Shown: in pieces, positions 59,080-64,000 of the stretch
Position numbering within the stretch: the stretch's first letter is position 1
Layout: each line of letters begins with the position of its first letter
Origin: Chelonoidis abingdonii
Lineage: Eukaryota; Chordata; Testudines; Testudinidae
Length of the DNA stretch: 64,000 nt
Assembly: GCF_003597395.2 (NCBI RefSeq)
Contig: NC_133771.1
Location: forward strand, 141,989,253 to 142,053,252
Direction: 5' to 3'
The notes under the pieces: generated by a model
Databases searched by the model: none
What the model was told of the DNA's origin: nothing
Seen by the model: the letters and a program-made list of their open reading frames with translations, nothing else
Translations under genes and position numbers: made by a program

Positions 59080-62000
59080 ACCTATACAAAGTGATCAGTT
59101 GTTTCTTCCATGTTACAGGTTGTACATAGTCTAGCTTTGTGTCTGTTTATTAGAAAATGTTTTTTTAAGCTGCAATAGGCAGTTACTACTCTAAACCAAA
59201 GCACTTCATTCTTCCTAACCAGACCCTGAAGTATGTCATTATCCTCAACAGTAGGGCACAACTGAAAAAAAAATCTTCTCTCTCTTCTTTCATTAATCCT
59301 AGTTTTTTGTCAGTCCTCTTTTACATTTTTCTGTTCTTGCCTTTTGAATTCCTGTTTACTCAAGGGTATTTCTGTGAAAACCCTTCCATTTCTTATAATG
59401 TTTTTAGCTGCTTTGTCCACCATTTCATTCCTTGTTATCCCAATACGCTCTGGGATCCAAGCTAATGCTACGTGTCCCTATCAGTACCAACTCTGTTATT
59501 AGAAATATCATTTCATTGATTAAATAACTTCTGCGTATTGAGACACCCCTTTTTGTTGCTATCAGGCCTGAGACTGAATCTAAAAAAATGACCCACGCTG
59601 CTGTGTGTATATCTCAGATCCAATTTAATGGCAGCATTATTACTACAAGTTTGGCTGTCATGACAGCTACATAATCAGATATTCTTTTACATGTACTAAT
59701 TCCCAGTCTTGGTATACAATATGTCACCACTGACTCTTTTTTTCTTTTTTGGATCCATTGGTATATATTTGTTTGGTCCTTTCATCATTGCAGTTCCCAT
59801 TAACTTTGGCTCAGAAAGTAAGGTTCAGTAGTTTCATTTGTAGTATAACTGACATTTCACTAGCAGCTATTTGTAGCACATATAGGTGTTGCAATACATG
59901 TACCATATGCAATTTGTAGTGCCTGGGCTTGTATTAAATCTCATTTTTTATGTTCCGATTTTGATGCTGACCCAAAGGCTTGGCATCCATAGTCAATAAC
60001 TGGTCTGATTAAGGCTCTGTATGCTATCAGCAGTTTTTTCTTATCTGCCTCTCACCCTCGTTAGTCTCAACAAGGCTTTTATGCAGGTTAATCCTTCCTG
60101 AACATTTATCTTTAATGTAATTTATATGATCTGTCCAAAGTAACATAGTATCAGATATTACCCCTAAGAATTTAAACCCTTGTCTATTTGTTCTCCCTAT
60201 AGATACAATTTGCACTTCTTTGTAACTCTCCTTTTTGTAAAGGCTTATCCTTTGGATTTAGCAATGGAGAGCTTGAAACACTATGCATTTTCTCAGTTAG
60301 AGGTCTCTCCTAACACTTTGTTGATTTTCCTTTCTGCCACTCAGTATTCCTACTCTGAACCCACAGATTACAATCACCTGGGAATTAGAGTGACTCCTAA
60401 CTGATTTGTTTTGGGAGATCATTTACCATAATATTAAATAAAGTCATGATAGTAGCACTTCCCTGTGGTGTGCCATTTTTAATTTTATATATATTCAGCA
60501 TAGCTTTTCCAGCTCTCGCTTTCGTGTTCTTTTACACAAAAATTCTCTGATGCTATAGAAGGGCTCACTCCAGTCAGGCCAAAGGGAGCTAGAGGAGAGA
60601 AAGTGCATGTGAGGAGCTGGGAGCAAGAAGCTGAGAGTGAGCAGGCATACTGCTGGAGGACTGAGAAGTACAAGCATTATCAGACATCAGGAGGAAGGTC
60701 CAGTGGTGAGGATAAAGAAGGTGTTTGGAGGAGGCCCTGGGGAAGTAGCCCAAGGAGTTGTAGCTGTCGAACAACTGTACCAGGAGAAACCCTAGACAGC
60801 TGCAGTCCACAGGGCCCTGGGCTGGAACCTGGAGTAGAGGGCAGGCCCGGGTTCCCCCCAAACCTCCCAACTCCTGATCAAACACAGGAGAAATTGACCT
60901 GGACTGTGGCTTCTACCAGAAGGGAAGGTCTCTGGTCTGTTTCCTGACCACAGGGTAAATCTGTGAGGCGAGCAAATTTGCCAATAAGTGCAGGACCCAC
61001 CAAGGTAGATGAGGAACTTTGTCACCATATATTATTTTTACCTGCAGATATATTCTTGCTGATATCAATAGGTTTCTCAAGTTCTCACATACAAAACATT
61101 CATTCAATATAGTAGCTTCACATTTATCCCAACTACATAGTAGATCATGACTCTCTTCAATGAATTGTCTTTTAATCTGGTGGAAAAGTCACTTTGATTT
61201 CATCATTACTCACCCTTCAGAAAGTTTTTGCTAGAACTCCTGCTTCCTTATCAGAACTTCTAACTGTTGTCATTCCCAAGAAGACCTAGGACTTGGCTAT
61301 TGTTAGTTTGAATTTTAGTCATTTTTAAAATTTGCTTGTATATTTCTGATGTCATGGTATCTTTATTTATCCCCTCATAGTACTTTCTCCAACTCTGTCT
61401 CTGTTTGTTTTTTTTTTTTAAATAATTCTTTGTTGTTCCTTACCACTTTTATACTTCATTATATCTTTGGTATTCATTGCATTTTTTTTTTTTTGCTTTT
61501 TTTATAGGTTTTGTTCCTTTTTCTAATTGCCATTTTGTACACCTCATCCACCATGGAAGTGAGTTTTTTAGTTTTGGGGTACTTCAATATCTTAAGTATG
61601 TCTACAGTAGCTACTGCTATTAATCCTATTATTACATTATCACTGAAATTTTCTGTGTCATCACATGATTATTCAAAAATTCAGTACATTAACTTGTAAA
61701 TAGCTCCCAGGTGGCTTTCTTAAAATTCCAGGTGGGTAATTTTCCATTACCTTATTGCTCTTGAAAAGTAATAAGTATAGAGAAATGATCACTCCTCATT
61801 CTTTTTTCCTTATATACGTTCAAGTTGTTTTTACTTGTGACATCTGCTGTTATAATTCCCAGGTCTAAGCTGGAAAAAAAATCTGTTGCATTAGATCTAG
61901 TTGGAGTGCCGCCATTTAAAACCACTACATTTATTTTGTAAGCATGCACTGTTTTAATCAGTTGTCTTATTTCACCACAATTTATTCTATTTTGGTCATC

Positions 62001-62390
62001 ACATATAATGTATGGTCTTTTAGCAGTCTTTCCTATTTCATGTAGCTCCAAGCTTTCTCAGTTCCCATTTGGATTATAGATATTATAAATTTTTAAGGAA
62101 ATATTTCTCTTCATTGGGAACTCAATAGCATTATAACCTAGGCTTATGTCTTCATCCTCTACTGCTATGTAGTTTAACATCACCCTTATGAAAGTACAAA
62201 TGCCTCCTCTTCTTCCTAAAGGCAATATTCCCTGGAATTTTATAAGCAAGCTTTTCAACCAACGAAGTTTCCTGGATAAATATAACCTCTGATTTGTTTT
62301 CATTTCCAAGATATTTTCTTTTAGTACTTGACCGTGTGCTATCAAACTGTGCACATTCCAGCAAAAGATTGTGATTCCCATACTAATCAT
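59080..62390 (-). pseudogene. Nimb-like LINE ORF2 (EN, RT, RNase H)
   Basis: From the N-terminus: endonuclease with WNVHSLI (about 62360), IQETSL (about 62270), NVVVLNGGTPTR (about 61910) and RSDHFSI (about 61785). A linker WNFKKATWELF follows (about 61720). The RT has NECFVCENLRNLLISA (about 61095), NGTPQGSATIMTLFNIM (about 60450) and a corrupted ADD box followed by NLWVQSRNTEW. FKFLGVISDTMLLWTDHINY follows (about 60160). The RNase H motif is WIPERIGITRNEMVDKAAK (59405-59460). A CTTC...H...C zinc motif closes it (about 59080-59126). The catalytic aspartates of the RT are lost and no frame is long; it is dead. Confidence 0.75.
60561..61025 (+). mobile_element. 5'-truncated LTR, same family as 13889
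   Basis: From GGGCTCACTCCAGTCAGG to GAGGAACTTTGTCAC it follows the LTR at 13889-14547 closely (for example CAAGCATTATCAGACATCAG, GATAAAGAAGGTGTTTGGAG). It lacks the first 230 bp or so of that LTR. It carries an extra internal stretch near 60905-60955 that the other copy lacks. It interrupts the RT of the Nimb-like LINE in the opposite orientation. Confidence 0.8.
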
Positions 62391-62689
62391 ATTTCACCAT
62401 TAACCTCATTAAAAATTGCATGAATGCAGTTCATTGACAAATTGCTAACATACAAGTATTTTTCCACTGCCCTCGATATAATTTTCATTTTTCTGATTTT
62501 TCCTCCATTTGTGATGTACAGTTTATCACTGCTCTCATAAATGCAATAAATGTTTTTTCTACCACTAATATATTATTGCCTATTCCTTCCACAGTGTTTA
62601 TCATATTCTTTATGGAATGAGAATCTGTCTGTGGTTCCATTTTTTTCTGTGCTGATTTTCTTATCCTTCTCTGCCTGATTCTTTGAGAG

Positions 62690-63350
62690 TCGCCTTACAG
62701 CTTCCGCATAATATCTATTAACAATGTTTGTCTTTTATATCTCTTTAGCCTGTCTTTCTGCAATAAGCTCTATATGCTGGACTTTGATTTACATCACAGT
62801 TACTACATTTGACCTATGTCCTTTCTGTACAATTTTCATAGGAACGCACTCCCTCACATTTATTGTATCTTGTTTTCCCTTTGCAAGAAGTAGCTACATA
62901 TAACACTTATGGGAGGGATATATGGCTTGGTTCTGAACATCTGACACCCTAGTGTTCCTTTCCCAGGTAAAGTTCCCTCTCTTAAAGTAATCAGCACTGC
63001 TACTGATGGCTAGCTTTCTTCTCCTTGTTTAATTAGTTGCTTACCTGCTAACACTTTATTTTCCTCCTTTGCTTTTGGTTATCTCATCATTGTTCTGTTT
63101 TAACAGCACTCCAAAGACTTCTCTCTTCATTTTCCTATGGTAGCTGGCAACTCATTTTAATTTGTCCTAGCATTTTAGTTTTTTAGCAGTTTATCAGCTT
63201 GCTTTTTGTTTTTACATTCAACTATAAGATTTTCATCTGGCAGCTTCATGGCTCTTACTATATCCCCTATGCTTTTTTAATCCAGTCTTTATTTTCATAG
63301 GGTTAACATCACTTTGTCGTGTTACTTTGACTAGTGATCTTACAATTATA
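62690..63350 (-). pseudogene. Nimb-like LINE ORF1 remnant
   Basis: On the minus strand, at about 62770-62890, translation gives RYNKCEGVRSYENCTER then VKCSNCDVNQSPAYRAYC. This is a run of zinc-knuckle cysteines closing with the KCxNC...AYxxxC motif typical of I/Jockey-group ORF1 proteins. Further upstream, at about 63190-63330, fragments like DENLIVECKNKKQADKLL and NPMKIKTGLKK fit the RNA-recognition-like region that precedes the knuckles. Heavily frameshifted. Confidence 0.6.
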
Positions 63351-63360
63351 AGATTTTGGT

Positions 63361-63586
63361 TTATTTCCTTCTTTGGTTTTGCTTTTTTTGCTTATATCAT
63401 TTGAAGGTTAGAAAATCCTCCATTTTCACTCTAGCCTACCCCACCCAGCCTTTTCTGGGACAAATTTCTTGGCTTTATACCTCAGCTTCTTGCCCATCTG
63501 GACCTCATCTTCAATTAGGGTTTAGCAGTGACACCTATAAAGTTAATTGACCCCTTCTGAGCCACCTTAACCCTGGTGAACACTCC
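63361..63586. other. Unrecognised sequence
   Basis: A short junction region between the two LINE relics. Nothing recognised. Confidence 0.4.
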
Positions 63587-63868
63587 ATCATAGATGCTGT
63601 GAAGGCAAAAATTGTAAGTGGGTTCAGAAAAGAATCAGATAAGTCCATAGAAGATGGTCAGGGATCCAACTCCGTGCATTGGGTGTCCCTAAGCCTCTGA
63701 CTGTCAGAAGCTGGGACTGAATGGCAGGGAATGGATTACTCAGAATTGCTTTGTTCTGTTCATTCCCTCTGAAGCATCTGGCATGGCCACTGTCAGAGGC
63801 AGGATACTGGGCAAGATGGACTATTGGTCCGACCTGGTTGGACGAGCTTAGAACATATAAGAACATAA
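63587..63868 (+). mobile_element. CR1 LINE 3' end
   Basis: The end of ORF2 (DAVKAKIVSGFRKESDKSIE) is followed by a typical 3' UTR: TTGTTCTGTTCATTCCCTCT, GGCATGGCCACTGTCAGAGG, CAGGATACTGGGCAAGATGG. The tail ATAAGAACATAAGA replaces the ATTCTATG type, marking a different CR1 subfamily from the copy at 24617. Confidence 0.85.
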
Positions 63869-64000
63869 GATAAGACAGGGGCTTGGAAAAAGACTATAAG
63901 AAGTTCTAGGTCGCTTGTTTAAATCCATCCTGCAATGGTAGTGACCAAAATTTGTTACCATATGATTACCATTTTGGTGACTTACATGGAATGAGTTGGG

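Larger units (their letters stand above)
58950..63360 (-). mobile_element. Decayed I-superfamily (Nimb-like) LINE
   Basis: The minus strand holds, in order, an ORF1 remnant with zinc knuckles, an apurinic endonuclease, a reverse transcriptase, an RNase H and a C-terminal zinc motif. Among vertebrate LINEs, RNase H plus an ORF1 with CCHC knuckles is the arrangement of the I superfamily, including Nimb. CR1, L1, L2 and RTE lack it. A 465 bp LTR fragment (60561-61025) sits inside the RT. Stops and frameshifts are frequent. Outer boundaries are approximate because no terminal repeats exist in this class. Confidence 0.75.

Noticed and set aside
63587..63868. Part of the Nimb-like LINE
   Set aside because: Orientation is opposite and the 3' UTR phrases are those of a CR1 subfamily.

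Overview
The window is repeat-rich vertebrate DNA with no recognisable host gene. The repeat types point to a cryptodiran turtle. They are CR1 LINEs ending in ATTCTATGA-type tails, a tRNA-derived SINE with a CR1-like 3' end, many non-autonomous hAT and PIF/Harbinger-like elements, Penelope-like fragments with hammerhead-like cores, old MIR-type SINEs, and solo LTRs. The organism call rests on my recognition of these families, not on a search. No conserved multi-exon gene, rRNA or tRNA gene was seen. The window is therefore intergenic or lies inside a large intron. A run of N (2044-2563) marks an assembly gap. Layout: 1-4.3 kb holds a DIRS-like reverse transcriptase/RNase H remnant, a Penelope-like foldback, a gapped LTR, and a Harbinger-like MITE nested in a second Penelope-like fragment. 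From 4.3 to 23 kb is mostly unrecognised AT-rich DNA dotted with solo LTRs (6956-7348, 13889-14547), hAT MITEs (9566-9875, 22446-22623), a Harbinger-like MITE (11478-11743), a pair of MIR-like SINEs (about 15.0-15.4 kb) and a tRNA-like foldback repeat (about 18.6 kb). From 23.96 to 29.33 kb is a stack of insertions: a MITE split by a minus-strand CR1, itself split by a long plus-strand CR1 (ORF1 plus decayed ORF2), which carries a GC-rich insert. From 29.7 to 35.2 kb are a second tRNA-like repeat, two large hAT elements (30642-30966, 33351-34111) and two solo LTRs (31929-32537, 34172-35165). From 37082 to 42458 is a 5.4 kb element with Harbinger-like ends and TAA target duplications; it is built as a giant imperfect inverted repeat. 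From 42.5 to 55.5 kb is largely unrecognised, with one complete SINE at 43343. From 55.6 to 63.9 kb is dense again: an 139 bp hAT MITE, an L2-like LINE relic, a short ERV-type solo LTR, a decayed I-superfamily (Nimb-like) LINE with ORF1 zinc knuckles, endonuclease, RT, RNase H and a C-terminal zinc motif, and a CR1 3' end. All coding remnants seen belong to transposable elements and are broken by stops or frameshifts. The most interesting items are the Nimb-like LINE (unexpected in a turtle-like genome), the 5.4 kb palindromic Harbinger-like element, and the hammerhead-ribozyme-like cores in the Penelope-like repeats.
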